Part shown: piece by piece, positions 24,343 to 36,570 of the stretch
Layout of the letters: the number at the start of each line of letters is the position of its first letter
Numbering within the stretch: position 1 is the stretch's first letter
From: Rhizomys pruinosus
Lineage: Eukaryota > Chordata > Mammalia > Rodentia > Spalacidae
Assembly (NCBI GenBank): GCA_009823505.1
Contig: VZQC01012278.1
Coordinates: 167,912-231,911 of the forward strand
Length of the DNA stretch: 64,000 nucleotides
Direction: 5' to 3'
Translations under genes and position numbers: made by a program
Notes under the pieces: model-generated
Told to the model about the DNA's origin: nothing
The model's input: only the letters and a program-made list of their open reading frames with translations
The model's database searches: none

Positions 24343-24860
24343 ATGGGGGATCAGTGGCTGCCTTGGAACAGGCCACAGAAGATACTTCAGCCAATGCCTC
24401 TGGGCATGTCCTGTAAGCCCTGGTTCAAGGGCAAGCTGCCTTCCAAGTGTTTAGCAAAGCACAAACGGGATGAACAGAAGTTTCCTACCTCTCTGGATAG
24501 CCGGTGCTAGATATTTGTGAAGGAAGGATTGGATGATTTCAGGAGAGGCTGCCCGCCTTGTGAAGGTCTTATCGTTCGTGGCACTAAAGAGGGCTTCTTC
24601 CCTACGATTTCTCACGGAGCTTCTCACCGTGACCCCAGAAAGAGAAAGCTCCACTTAAGCCTGTTGTCCTCACTACCACTGGCTCAGAAAGCAGGCAGGG
24701 ACTTTGTGGAAAACACCGAAGAAAACATGACCCAACATCCTTTGGATCAATGGCCCCTGGAGAAAGAGTTTTCTGAAGATCTCTTACTAAAGGTGCTAGA
24801 AGTACTAGATCCTGACCAGAAGTTGGAGGACAAATGGGCTTATTATGAGGGCCAGAGTAA
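24343..24860 (+). pseudogene. FAM47-like pseudogene, copy A (5' third)
   Basis: The reading frame from ATG 24343 matches the FAM47 N-terminal region (WIFVKEGLDDFR-like motif, PRKRKL, KEFSEDLLLKVLEVLDPDQKLED). Members of this family are proline-rich, testis-biased proteins; FAM47A/B/C are X-linked in human. A TAG at 24508-24510 (codon 56) replaces the Trp codon of copies B and C. After about codon 172 it is cut off and L1 follows. By hand count about 34 of about 516 bases differ from copy C, most changing the amino acid. Confidence 0.88.
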
Positions 24861-25363
24861 CACTCATCTACTGCTGATAGAATGTAAACTCATACAAACA
24901 TATGAAAGCAGTGTGGAGAACCCTTGAAGACTTGGAAAGAACTGCCACCCGACCCAGTCATACCACTCCTGGGCATGTAACCCACAAGACTCATCTTACT
25001 TACCGCAGAGATACATGCACAGCCCGTGTTTTACTGCAGCTCTCTTCACAATAGCAAGGAGCTGGAACCATCCAAGTGCCCGCTCAGCTGATGAGTGGAT
25101 AGAGAAATGTGGTATATCTACACAATGGGTTCTATGCGGCACTAAAGAAAGATGACGTCATGAGCTTGGCAGTAAATGGCTGGAAGCAAGAAAAATATCA
25201 AGCTGAATGAAGTAACACAGTTCCAGAAAAACAAACGATGTGGTATCTCTCATCTGTGGTTGCTAGCAACAATTACCTAATTGTATGGCAAACTGACAAT
25301 GCAATGTGATCTGAAAACAACTGTGCTCATAATATTATAATCCCTTAAAATATATAAAAAAGG

Positions 25364-25410
<47 letters not shown>
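24856..25410 (+). pseudogene. First-L1 tail (ORF2 end, 3' UTR, A-run)
   Basis: ORF2 C-terminal sequence starts at GTAACACTCATCTACTGCTG, directly after the FAM47 break, and ends in an A-run of about 35 (25374-25408). The U3 copy turns noisy at the same L1 word (34443), so this junction is likely a contig or gap-fill edge. Confidence 0.75.
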
Positions 25411-27074
25411 AGACAAAAACTCATCTCACACCTCAAGGACAGAACAGCACCTTAGAGTGAAACATGGAAAATATTCCAAAGCAATGACTCTAAAAAGCAA
25501 AGCAGGAGCAGCTAATTCTGATATCAGACAAAATGGACCTCATCAGAGAAAAATAAATTAATCAGAAAGACAAAGATTGCCATTATATCCTTATCAATGG
25601 AACAATTAACCGAGAATATTTCACAATCTTAAATATTTATGCATCAAACTCTGGTGCACCGAACTTTATAAATACAATCCTTCAGGACCTCAAGACACAG
25701 ATTATTCCCAGTACACTAATAGTGGGGGACATTAATATCCCACTGACCCACCTGGCTAGTTTGACTGGACAAAAAATAAACAGAGAGAAATCAGAACTGA
25801 ACAATACAATACAATACACAAATGGACCTCACAGATATCTACAAATTATTCCATCCAAACACCAGAGAAATCTTTCTACTCAGCTCCCCACGGAACATTC
25901 TCCAAAATTTGACCCATACTGGGACACAAAAGAAACCTCACAATAAATAATATGATTGAAATTATTCCATCAGACCACAGTGCAATAAAAGCTCAATATT
26001 ACACCAGGATAAGTCCTACTAACTATAAGAACACATGGAGTCTAAACAACACAATCCTGAACAATGAGTGGTTCAGGGAAGAAATAAAGAATGAAAACAA
26101 AGGCATTCCTGGAACTAAATGAAAATGACAATACAACACAACAAAACCTGTGGGAAACATTAAAGTCAGTCCAAAGAGGGAAATTTACAGCCCTAAGTGC
26201 CCACAACAACAAATAGAGAAAGTAATGATTAACACCGCGCTAAAAAACATTGAAAGACAACAACGAATGTACCCTAAACCCAACAAACAGAAAGAAATAA
26301 CAAAAAGTCAGAGCAGAAATCAATGAAATAGAAACAAAGGAAACAATACAAAAAAAAAAAAATCAATGAATCCAAAAGCTGGTTCTTTGAAAAGTTAAAC
26401 AAAATAACAGACCTCTAGCCCAGTTAACCAAAAGAAAGAACAACTCAAATCAATAGCATTTCTGATGAAAGGGGAAATATCACAACAGATAAAGAAAAGA
26501 TTCAGAAGTCATAACAAGAATACTTCAAAATCTATGCTCTACTAAATTTGAAAACCTGAAGAAATGGATGAATATCTAAATCCTGGATTCGCCAAAGCTT
26601 AACCAAAAAGAAAGATAGACAGCTTTAAACAGACAATAACAACTTGAGGAATTGAAAGATGTAATAAAAAGCCTCCCAACGTGGGGCTGGTGGGATGGCC
26701 TAGTGGTTAAGAGTGCTGACTGCTCTTGCAGAGGACCTGGGTTTGATCCCCAGCACCCACATGGCGACTGAGAACTGTCTGTAACTCCAATTCCAGGAGA
26801 ACTCAATTTCCAGGGGAATCCGACACCCTCTTCTTACGTCCGCGCCATTGTACGACACGGATGCACAGACCTACATGCAGACAATACTTTCATACACATA
26901 AAAAAATAATAAATAAAATACAAAAGCCTCCCAGCTAAAAAAAATCCCAGGCTCATTCACAGCAGAATTCTATAAAACATTTAAAGAGGTCTTACAGCCA
27001 TTACTACTCAAACTTCTCAGAAGGACACAGACAGAGGAAAATATCCCAATTCCTTCTACAAAAGCAGCATCACT
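25411..27074 (+). pseudogene. Second L1 in U2: ORF2 EN/RT part with B2
   Basis: Endonuclease-domain and early RT sequence of ORF2, as at 15996-17650, broken by many indels. A B2 (about 26689-26930, flanked by AAAAGCCTCCCA) sits at the same position as in U1 and U3. Homology stops at AGCATCACTCT (27074). Confidence 0.82.
26689..26930 (+). mobile_element. B2 SINE (shared insertion)
   Basis: GGGGCTGGTGGGATGGCCTAG head, GGTTTGATCCCC B-box and an A-rich tail. It is orthologous to 17268-17504 and 36333-36570. Confidence 0.92.
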
Positions 27075-27556
27075 CTCCACAGCTCCTAGAGAGAGGGGAT
27101 GTTTTACCTCTCATCACTTGTGCCCGCTTTCTAAGCCTAGGGTAACAACATCTGCGGAAGAGGGGTGGTGGTAAGTAATGTAAGGGCTGCGATTGGGGTG
27201 AATGGTGAAATACAAGCAATGTAGTCTGGACACTCATTTGATCAACTTGATTGAACAAACAACATGTCACCCCCCACTTGGATGTGGGGCTGTGGTGTTT
27301 GGGCACAACAGCCCTGCATATAGGTTTTGCATGAAGGAATGCTTGTACGTCATGGATTATGCAACTTAATAGCTGAAAAATGAAAAAAAAAATACTGAGA
27401 AGAAGTGCAGGAACGTTTATGGCAGAATGCATGATTGGGATGGGGTGGGGCGGGGGGGGAGGGAAGGAGAAAAAAAGAACTAATGAAAAAAAAGTATGAA
27501 AAATAAAAAACAACAAAAAAATAAAAAATTAATTTAAAAAAAAAAAAAATAAACAA
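27075..27556 (+). mobile_element. L1-like 3' end replacing 1.7 kb of ORF2
   Basis: A 3'-terminal repeat with GGGGTGGGGCGGGGGGG polypurine and an A-rich end. It matches 55063-55563 (reverse) and 36725-37215. Upstream and downstream L1 sequence are about 1.7 kb apart in the intact U1 L1 (17657 to 19390). The insertion therefore goes with a deletion of its target. U3 shows the same event. Confidence 0.75.
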
Positions 27557-28140
27557 AGAAGGAATCAAACAATGACCTACTCAAAAAGATGGGAGTAAAG
27601 AGCTTGAACAGAGACTTACACGAATAAGGAAGTAAAGAGGCTGAAGAATATCTTAAGAAATGTTATACATCATTAATAATTAAGGAAATGGCAAGTTAAA
27701 ACCACTCTAAGGTATCATCTCACTCCATAAGAACTAGCCAAGAATTGGGCTGGAAGAGAAGATGGCCTACGGTTAAGAAGCGCTGACCACTCTTACAGAG
27801 GACCGGGTTAGATCCCCAGCACCACACAATGGCGCTGAAGAAACCGTCCTGAAAGCTCCATTTAGGAGAACCTCCAAGTTCCAGGGGAAATCCAGACCCT
27901 CTTCTGACCTCCCATGGTGTTGCCACGACTTACGGGTGCCAAGACTGCATGCAGACAGTACATTCATACACATAGAAAATAAATAAATTAATAAAATAAA
28001 AGAATAGCCAAGATTAAGAAAAAAAGAACCAAATGCGGAGAGGTTGTGGGACAAGGGAAATACTCATCCTACTGGTGGAATACAACTTGTAACTCACTGT
28101 GGAAAGCAGTGTGGAGAACCCTTAAAAAACTCGAAAATTA
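27557..28140 (+). pseudogene. Second L1 in U2: late ORF2 with B2
   Basis: ORF2 resumes (CAATGACCTACTCAAAAAG) and is split by a B2 at about 27742-28003. After that it continues to CTCGAAAATTA, the target of the kinectin pseudogene. Unlike U1 and U4 it carries no NUMT: the L1 words around the NUMT position are continuous near 27662-27735. Confidence 0.8.
27742..28003 (+). mobile_element. B2 SINE, only in U2 and U3
   Basis: B2 body inserted after AGCCAAGATT in L1 ORF2. It is present at 37405-37655 and absent at the same point in U1 and U4. Confidence 0.88.
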
Positions 28141-29410
28141 AAAGTATAAATCCTGTCCTTTGCAGAAACAGTAAGGAATTTTACACGAGTTACAGAGAAG
28201 TGTGGAAGCAAGGAAGAAAGATAAAATGGGAAATTACAAGTTGATGAATCACAGAAGGCTATTAAACAGATGCAGTCTCTTTTACATCTTCAGAGCAAGA
28301 GCTAGAGTGATTAAGAGGAGAAAAATAAAGATATTGAAAATGCTGAGAAGAGAAAGAGATCACTTGGAAATGGCTGGAGAAGGGCAGAGATTGAACGAGC
28401 AACGTATGTGACTGAAGTCAGAGATTAAGACACAGTTAAATGAAACACTCACAAAACTTAAAAGATGAGCCAAAGTGAAGGAAGAAAAGGAAGCTGATGA
28501 TTTGCATAAAAGAAGGTAGCTGAATTGAATTTGCATAAGAAGGAAGCTGATGAATTTTGGCAATAAGAAGGAAGCTGATGAGCAGTGAAGGAGGGTGAGG
28601 TGGCTAGAATGCTCGCGGCTAAGAGCGCCGACCGCCTTCTTCAGAGGACTCGCAGGTTCTGATCCCAAACACCCATCAATGGCGGCCGTAGAGCCGTCTG
28701 AAACTCTCAATTCCAGGGAACTCCAGTTCCAGGGGAATCCGAAGACCCTCTTCTGACCTCCGCATCGCATTGCACGCACGGGTGCACAAACCTTGCATGC
28801 AGACAGTACATTGATCACATACAGAAATAAATAAAATTTAAATAATAAAATTAAAAAAATAAACATAAATTAAAAAAAAAAGGAAGCTGATGATTTGCAT
28901 AAGAAGGAGCTGATGATTTGCATAAGGCCCAACAGTCCTGAATTTTAATCCATTCCAAAAATTTCAATAAAGCTGCTGGAGAACATTCTGCTGTTATTGA
29001 GAATAGTGATGTTTCCCCAGAAATGGAATCTCCTGAGAAAGAGACAATGTCCACAAGTCTCAATCAGACCGTCACACAGCTACAGCAGTTGCTTGCAGGA
29101 AATAAACCAGCAGCTCACAAAGGAGAAGTAATAAACCAGGTTTGGGATATGGATCACTTAAAGACTACCAAGGTGAAGCACTTGGGAAACATTCCTTGGA
29201 AGAGAACAGAAGGCATTGTATTATATTTTGCCAAATTAAAGCCTTATTTATGTTTTCAGCCTTTCTACTTTGTCAAACATTCCGAACAGAGTTTTGTCTT
29301 TTCTAATCCTTGTTAGACTACTGATTTAAAGAGAAAAATTTAAAAAAAGCCCAACTTGATAAGACATCTCCAGAGTTTAGTTTAATTAATAAACTGGTTG
29401 AAATAATTTA
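28141..29410 (+). pseudogene. KTN1: Processed kinectin pseudogene (KTN1 3' end), U2 copy
   Basis: Conceptual translation in broken frames matches the C-terminal coiled coil of kinectin, an ER membrane protein that binds kinesin: AIKQMQSL.., RREREHLEM, ERATYVTEVR, QLNETLTKL, then SDVSPEMESPEKETMS and SLNQTVTQLQQLL. It continues through a 3' UTR with AAATTAAAGCC to an A-rich end near 29405. There are no introns; L1 words GAAAATTA flank both sides. A stretch of about 28 codons between VRELK and QLNETL is absent, perhaps a skipped exon. A 24-bp unit encoding KKEADDLH is tandemly repeated. A B2 is inserted inside. Confidence 0.88.
28595..28880 (+). mobile_element. B2 SINE inside the kinectin pseudogene
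   Basis: B2 with A-rich tail inserted in the 24-bp repeat. GGAAGCTGATGA-like words stand on both sides as target-site duplication. It is shared with U3 (38238-38525). Confidence 0.9.
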
Positions 29411-30115
29411 AAAAAACAAACAAAATTAGCCTGCCGTCTAACCCAGTCATACCACTTCCTGGATATATATAATAAATAATATATATTATATATATATATA
29501 TATATAATTCCTACCATCAAAGATACATGCACAAGCTATGTTTATTGCAGCTCTTCACAATAGCAAGACCTGGAACCAAACCCAAATGCCCCTCAAACTG
29601 ATGAACTGGATAACAAAATGTGGTTCATCTACAACAATGAAGTTTTATGCAGCAGTAAAGAACACAATGACATCATGAGCTTTGCTGTTAAATGAATGGA
29701 ATAGAGTAGTATATGAAATGAAGTAACACAATCCCAGAATTAAAAAAGGGGGAATGGTTTCCCTCATGTGTGCGGATGCTAACACCAAAATCCCCAGTTG
29801 GCAGGCAGACTGAGTATCTTTATTATTATATTTCATTGTATCTGAAAGCAAGCTGTGCTAATTACGATGTGAATCTCTTAATAGGCTCTATAATTGTCTT
29901 ATCACTTATACTCACACAATGTAATTACTAAATACTGATGGAGGATATGTTAGTCATATTCTAAAAAGAATGTAAAGTTACATTACTTTATACCTGCATG
30001 CAAATTTACCGTTAAAATGTGAATCTCTAAATGTGTTTAGGAAATCAATCTATAGTTTATTGTCAGAAATTTTTATTTTTGACTTATGTGTGGAGTGTAT
30101 AATATGCATATTTTG
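29411..30115 (+). pseudogene. Second L1 in U2: ORF2 end and 3' UTR
   Basis: L1 continues after the kinectin insertion with a (TA)n run near 29463-29506, the end of ORF2, and the 3' UTR matching 44660-45330. Indels are frequent. Confidence 0.78.
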
Positions 30116-30117
30116 AA

Positions 30118-30405
30118 ATAATACAGGGCTGGAGAGATGCCTAGTGGTTGAGAGCGCCAAACGCTCTTGCAGGGAGCCGGGTTTGATCCCCAGTACCACC
30201 ATGGCGGCTGAGAACCGTCTGAAAAATTCCAATTCAGAAAGAACTCAGTTCCTGGGGAATTCCGACACCCTCTTACTGACCTCCGCGCATTGCACGACAC
30301 GGGTGCACAACCTACATGCAGACAGTAACACTCATACACATAACAAAAATGAATAAAATAAAAATTAAAAAAAATAAAAAAGAAATAATCCAAAGTAAAT
30401 AAATA

Positions 30406-30436
<31 letters not shown>
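30118..30436 (+). mobile_element. B2 SINE with long A-tail, only in U2 and U3
   Basis: B2 body about 30126-30400 inserted after GAAATAATACA in the L1 3' UTR; GAAATAAT recurs at its end. A further A-run lies at 30412-30436. The counterpart is at 39828-40095, and it is absent in U1 and U4. Confidence 0.88.
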
Positions 30437-30539
30437 GGGAAAGGAAGGGGAAAAGGGTGGATATGATATAAATATAGTGCTTATGCATGATATTATCAAA
30501 CCATGAAAAATTAAATGAAATAAATACAACTGAATTCAA

Positions 30540-30955
30540 TTAAAAAGTATTAAATATCAGTTATAAATTTAAGGAAATGCAAATTAAAAAACCACTTTCA
30601 AGATATCATCTCACTCCTGATAAGACTGGCTAGGAACAAAAAAACCAAATGATAACAAAGGTTGGCATGAGTGTGGGAAAGGTGGAACACGTGTCCACTG
30701 CTGGTTGGGATGTAAACTTGTACAACATTATGGAAAGCAATGTGGAGAACATTAAGCTCAAAATGAGCCTACAACTGACCCAGCCCATACATCTTCCTGG
30801 GTAATTACCCCACAAGACTATCCTAACCAACAAAATATACGTGCCACATCCATGTTTAACTGCATCTCTCTTCACAATGGCAGGCAAACTGAACATCTTT
30901 ATTATTATATTTCTGTTTCTTCTGAAAGCAACTATGCTGTTATAATGTAATTATT
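30540..30955 (+). pseudogene. Third L1 fragment, U2
   Basis: ORF2 C-terminal tail equivalent to 20690-21045 and 45480-45865, with small indels. Confidence 0.78.
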
Positions 30956-30957
30956 CT

Positions 30958-31226
30958 CTCTTTTTTTTTTTTTTTTTTTTGGAGAAACAGGGTCTCCCTA
31001 TAGCCCCAGCTGGCCCGTGGAAACTCACCTGTAGACCCAGGCTGGCCTTGAGCTCACAGGATCTGCCTGCATCTGCCTCAAGATTGCTAGGATTAAAGGC
31101 ACTGTGCCACCAAACAACAGGATTAAAATTCCAGTTTTTTAGCTCCATGTGGGTGCTGGGATTTGAACCTGGGTCCTCTGCAAGAGCAGCCGGTGCTATT
31201 AACCACTGAGCCATCTCTCCAGCCAA
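30958..31226 (-). mobile_element. Composite B1 plus B2-head SINE, U2
   Basis: Reverse B1 (about 30962-31115) then reverse B2 head (about 31137-31225), the block marker described at 21384-21647. Confidence 0.8.
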
Positions 31227-31940
31227 TGTAAGTCTCTAACAGGCCTCTACAATCGGATTGACCAATTACTTTCAGACTCTGTAATTACTGTAATCTGAGT
31301 GGCAAAGTATGTAATGCATATTTTAGAGTAATATAAAATTAAAGGAGGAAAAGTGAATTCTAACACAAAAAAAAGACTGAGAGAAAGATGGAAGTTATGG
31401 CAGAGTGCATGATCTGGCCTCATACTTCAGTTTATGCCACCAATCTTTGTTCTAGTTATAATGGTCAATTTAATTATTTCCACTCATGCTGCAGTGTCAA
31501 GCTCTGTCACTCAGTATTTACTATGAAGGCTTTAAAAAAATGCTTTAAGTGAGTAGTTTGTGAAGGGGAATATTATCTGAGTAACTGGTATAAATTTATA
31601 AACTTCATAATTATTCTGAAACATGATTATCACAATCCATTGTGGGAGTTATTATAACAATAGAAACAGCTGTGGAAGGGCACACACAATGAATCACGCA
31701 GTAACAGCCCAAGGGACACAAGGCAAGAGAGGCAGTTCCAATGTAATCTGATTTATTCAAACACAACATGTCATTATAATGTAAGGCAGGGGACATACTC
31801 CTAGCGGCCAGTTCACAGACCCTTTACAAATCACACGTCATTCATAGAGGTGGGGTCAGGTAGGGACATGTAGGTGAGCAAATCAGCTCATTGCGGTGGG
31901 CATGTGCACCCTTGCACATGCCCAATGCAGCTCAAACCCA
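31227..31940. repeat. Truncated block flank, U2
   Basis: Matches 46118-46835, then stops at CAATGCAGCTCAAACCCAGG, where L1 ORF2 sequence begins at once. No FAM47 copy follows, so U2 lacks its gene end. Confidence 0.8.
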
Positions 31941-32566
31941 GGTCAGACCACAGTGCAATGAAGCTCAACATCAACACCAGGACAAGCCCTCCTGCCTACA
32001 AGAACACATGGAGACTAAACAACACACTCTTGAATAATGAATGGGTCAAGGAAGAGATAAAGAAAGAAATAAAAGCATTCCTGGAACTGAATGACAATGA
32101 CAATACAACACAACAAAACCTATGGGATACCTTAAAAGCAGTCCTAAGAGGGAAGTTTATAGCCCTGGGTGCCTACATTAGAAAAACAGAAAAAGCACAA
32201 GTGAATGATCTAACACTGCAGCTAAAAGCAGTTGAGAGGCAACAACCGATGAATCCTAAATGCAACAGACAGGAAGATATAACAAAAATCAGAGCAGAGA
32301 TCAATGAAATAGAAACAAAGAAAACAATCAAAAAATATTAATGAATCCAAAACTTGGTTCTTTGAAAGAATAAATAAGATAGACAGACCTAGGTGCTGGA
32401 GAGATGGCCTAGTGTTTAAGAGCACAGACTGTTCTTGCAGAGGACCTGGGTTCAATCCCCAGCACCCACATGGTGGCTGAGAACCATCTTTGACTCCAGT
32501 TCCAGGGGAATCTGATGCCCTCTTCTGACCTCTGCGGCATTGCATGATACGAGAGCACAAACCTTA

Positions 32567-32601
<35 letters not shown>

Positions 32602-34450
32602 AATATTTTTAAAAAGATAGACAGACCTCTAGCCCAGTTAACAAAAAGAAAGAAGTAACAACTCCAAATCAATACAATCTGTGATGAAAAGGGAAATATC
32701 ACAACGGACAAGGAAAAGATCCAGAAAATCATATGTGAATACTTCAAAAACCTATACTCTACTGAGTTTGAAAATCTAGAAGAAATGGATGAATATCTGA
32801 AATCCTGGGAATCACCAAAGCTCAACCAAGAAGAGATCGTCAGCTTAAACAGACCCATAATATATGAAGAAATCGAAGATGTAATAAGAAATCTCCCAAC
32901 TAAAAAAGGCCCAGGCCCAGATGGTTTCATGGCAGAATTCTATAAAACATTTCCAAAAGGCTTACAAACATTATCATCCTAAATGGGGAAACAACAGAAG
33001 CATTCCCTTTAAAGGGAGGAACTCAGCAAGGCTGCCCCTTGTCACCACTCCTCTTCAGTATAGTGCTTGAAACACTTGCTAGGGCAATAAGACAAAAAAA
33101 GGAAATTAAAGGAGTACTCATTGGAAAAGAGGAAGTCAAGCTATCCCTTTATGCTAATGATATTATTGTTTACTTAAGGGATGCTAAAAACTTCCCTAGA
33201 AATGATTACGAGCTTCAGTAAAGTGGCAGGATACAAAATTAATCTAGAAAAATTAGTAGCCTTTCTTTACACCAGCAACAAGCAACTGAAGAAGGAATTA
33301 AAGGAGACCTTCCCTCTCACAATAGCCTCAAAAACAATGAAATACCTAGGAGAAACCTAACCAAAGATCCCAAAGATCTCTACAACAAAAAAATATAAAC
33401 TTTTGAAGAAAGAAATCGAAGAAGACATCAGAAGATGGAAAAACCTTCCATGCTCATGGATTGGGAAAATTAATATAGTAAAAAGTCCATTCTACCTAAA
33501 CTCTTGTATAGATTTAAGGCAATCCCAATTAATATTCCTAAGAGTTTCTTCACAGGCTTGGAAAAAAAGTGCTTAATTTCATTTGGAAAAACAAAAGACC
33601 CCAAATAGCCAAAACAACCCTGAGTAAAAAGAGAAATATAGGGGGGATCTCTATACCAGACTTCAAACTATACTACAGGGTTATAGTCATAAAAACAGAT
33701 TGGTGCTGGCACAAAAACTGACATGTTGACCAATGGAACAAAACTGAAGATCCAAACTTGAGCACATACAATTTCAGCCATGTCATGTTTGACAAGGGGG
33801 CCAAGAAGACACAATGGAGAAAAGACAGCATCTTCAGCAAGTGGTATTGGCAAAACTGGATCACCACTTGTAGAAGAATGAAACTAAACCTGTACCTCTC
33901 GCCCTGTACAAAATCAACTCCAGATGGATTAAAGACCTTAACGTGAAACCCCAAACTCTGACGTCAATAGAAGAAAAAGTTGGCATCATACCACAAGACA
34001 TAGGCATAGGAAAAGACTTCCTAAATCAGACAGCAGCTGTGCAAGAATTAAGGTTGACAATTGACAAATAGGACCTCATTAAACTCAAAAGCTTCTGCAC
34101 ATCAAAAGAAACAGTCAAGGAAGTGAAATCTCAGATATTGGGAGGAAACCTTCACTGCAGAAACATCTGACAAAGCATTGATTTCCAGAATATATAAACT
34201 ACTCAAAAAATAAAGAAAAAAGAAAACAAATGACCCACTCAATAGATGGACAAAGAGCTGAACAGAGACTTCACAAGTAAGGAATTAGAGATGGCTGACA
34301 AACATCTTAATATGTTTTCAACATCATTAATCATTAAGGAAATGCAAATCAAAACCACTTTAAGATATCATCTTACTCCAATAAGACTGGCTAGGATCAA
34401 GATAACAAATGATACCAAGTGTTGGAGAGGTTGTGGGGAAAGAGTAACAC
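31941..34450 (+). pseudogene. First L1 in U3, clean sequence, ORF2 from mid-EN
   Basis: Low-noise ORF2 sequence. Frame 31874-32341 encodes the region after the endonuclease and 32785-32982 early RT ([20 protein letters not shown]). Between 32968 and 32975 the RT middle is deleted; 33039-33221 continues with [18 protein letters not shown] and a YAND box in place of YADD. The rest is the ORF2 tail to about 34450. It is the sister of 12540-15450 and shares its B2. Confidence 0.88.
32378..32628 (+). mobile_element. B2 SINE with (TAAA)n tail and TSD
   Basis: B2 body about 32392-32613 with an (AAAT)n run near 32567-32602. AAGATAGACAGACCT flanks it on both sides. The same insertion lies at 12968-13190. 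Confidence 0.93.
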
Positions 34451-35015
34451 TCATCTACTGCTGGTAGGAATGTAAACTCCAACAACCACTACTGTGGAAA
34501 GCAGTGGTGGGAGATAACGCCGTTGGGAAGACTTGGGAAAGGAACTTGCCACCCCGACCCAGCCATACCAACTCCTAGGGCATCGTACCCACAAGACTCA
34601 TCTTCCGCAGAGATACATGCCAGCCGTGTTTATTGCAGCTCCTCTTCACAATACCGGTGAGCTGGAACCAATCCAAGTGCCCTCAAACTGATGAGTGGAT
34701 AGAGAAAATGTGGTAAATATACACAAAGGAGTTCTATGCGGCACTAAGAAAGTATGACGTCATGAGCTTTGCAAGTAAATGGCTGGAGCAAGAAAATATC
34801 ATGCTGAATGAAGTAACGTCCAGAAAAACATACGATGAAAATGGTATCTCTCATCTGTGGTTGCTAGCACAATTACCTAATTGTATGGCAAACTGAGCAA
34901 TGTTGATGTTTTAGTCCTCTTTAGCTGAAAGAAGCTGTGCTCTTATAATATGCATCCTTAAATATAATAAAAAAAGAAAAATTGCAAAAAAAGAACTAAT
35001 AGAAAAAAAATCAAT
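34451..35015 (+). pseudogene. First-L1 tail in U3, noisy
   Basis: ORF2 end and 3' UTR, sister of 15450-15990 and 24856-25375, with one-base insertions beginning abruptly near 34475. Confidence 0.75.
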
Positions 35016-36332
35016 AAAGAAGAAAAGAACGCGCATCTAATATACTGTGGCTACAAGGAAACCCCATCTCACCTCAAGGACAGACAGCACCTTAGGGTGA
35101 AAAGGATCGAAAAAAATATTCCAAGCATTTGGTAACCAAAAGCCAAGGCAGGAGCAGACTATTCTGATATCAGACAAAATAGATAGACCTCAGATTAAAA
35201 TTTAATCAGAAAAGACAAAGATGGCTATTATATCCTTATCAATGGAACATTTAACCAAGAAGATCTCACACTTTTAAATATTTATGCATCAAACTCTGGT
35301 GGACGACGAACTTTAATAAATCATATCCTTCTAACCTCAAAGACTCGATTCTTCTAGTACATCCTAATAGTGGGTGGACATTGAATTGCCCATTCTGACC
35401 ACCTGGCTTTTGAGGAAAAATACGAGAAGTATTGTGTTCATCTTAGTTTTGATATCTACAGAAATTCAATCCAAACACCAGAGAATATACTTTCTACTCA
35501 GCTCCCCAGGGAACATTCTCCAAAATTGACCAGCTACTGGGACCAAAAAGAAACCTCACACAGAATAAATTAGTGATTTGAAATTATTCCATGTATTCTA
35601 TCAGACCACAATAAAGTGCAATAAAGCTCAAATATTAACACCAGGACAAGCCCTACCTAACTATAAGAACACATGGAGTCTAAAAAACACAATCCTGAAC
35701 AATGAAGAGGGTCAGGGAACGAAAATAAAGAATGAAACAAAAACATTCATAGAATTAAATGAAAATGGACACAACAAAATCTGTGGGAAACATTAAAGTC
35801 AGTTCTAAGACAGAAATTTATAGCCCTAAGTGGCGCCACGTGTACAAAAAGAGTACAGGTGAATGATCTAACACCGCAGCTAAAAACACTTTGAAGACAC
35901 ACGATGTACCCTAAAACCAACAAACAGAAAGAAATACAAAAGTCAGAGCGGAATCAAATGAAGATAGAAACAAAGGAAACAATACAAGAAAAAAAAATCA
36001 ATGAAATGCAAAAGCTGGTTTCTTTGAAAAGTTAAAACAAAATAAAACTAGACCCCCTTCCCCTTAGCCGTTCCCAAAAGAAAGAACAACTCCAATCAAT
36101 GCATTTCTGATGAGTGGGAATTATCCCAACAGATAAAGAAAAGTTCCAGATTAATCATATGAGAATATTTCAGAAACCTATACTCTACTGAAATTTGAAA
36201 ACCTTAGAAGAAATGGGATAATTTCTGAAATGCTGGGATTCGCCAAAGCTTACTCAAGAAGATATTTACAGCTTAAACAGACCAATAACACTTGGGATGG
36301 AACTTGAATTAGATGTAAATAAAAAGCCTCCC
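35016..36332 (+). pseudogene. Second L1 in U3: ORF2 EN part
   Basis: Endonuclease-domain sequence sister to 15996-17268 and 25411-26688. It is so indel-rich that only short frames survive (for example 35578-35796). Confidence 0.78.
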
Positions 36333-36570
36333 AACGTGGGGCTGGTGGGATGGCCTAGTGGTTAAGAGTGGCTGAACTGCTTTGCAGAGGACCTGGGTTT
36401 GATCCCCAGCACCCACATGGCGACTGAGACTGTCTGTAACTCAATTCCAGGAAGAACTCATTTCCAGGGGAATCCGACACCTCTTCTTAGTCCGCGCCAT
36501 TTACGACATACCGGATGCAACCAGACCTACATGCAGACAATACTTTCAATACGCATAAAAAAATAAAGTA
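36333..36570 (+). mobile_element. B2 SINE (shared insertion), U3
   Basis: Same insertion site as 17268-17504 and 26689-26930, between AAAAGCCTCCCAACG and AAAAAGCCTCCCAGC. Confidence 0.9.
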
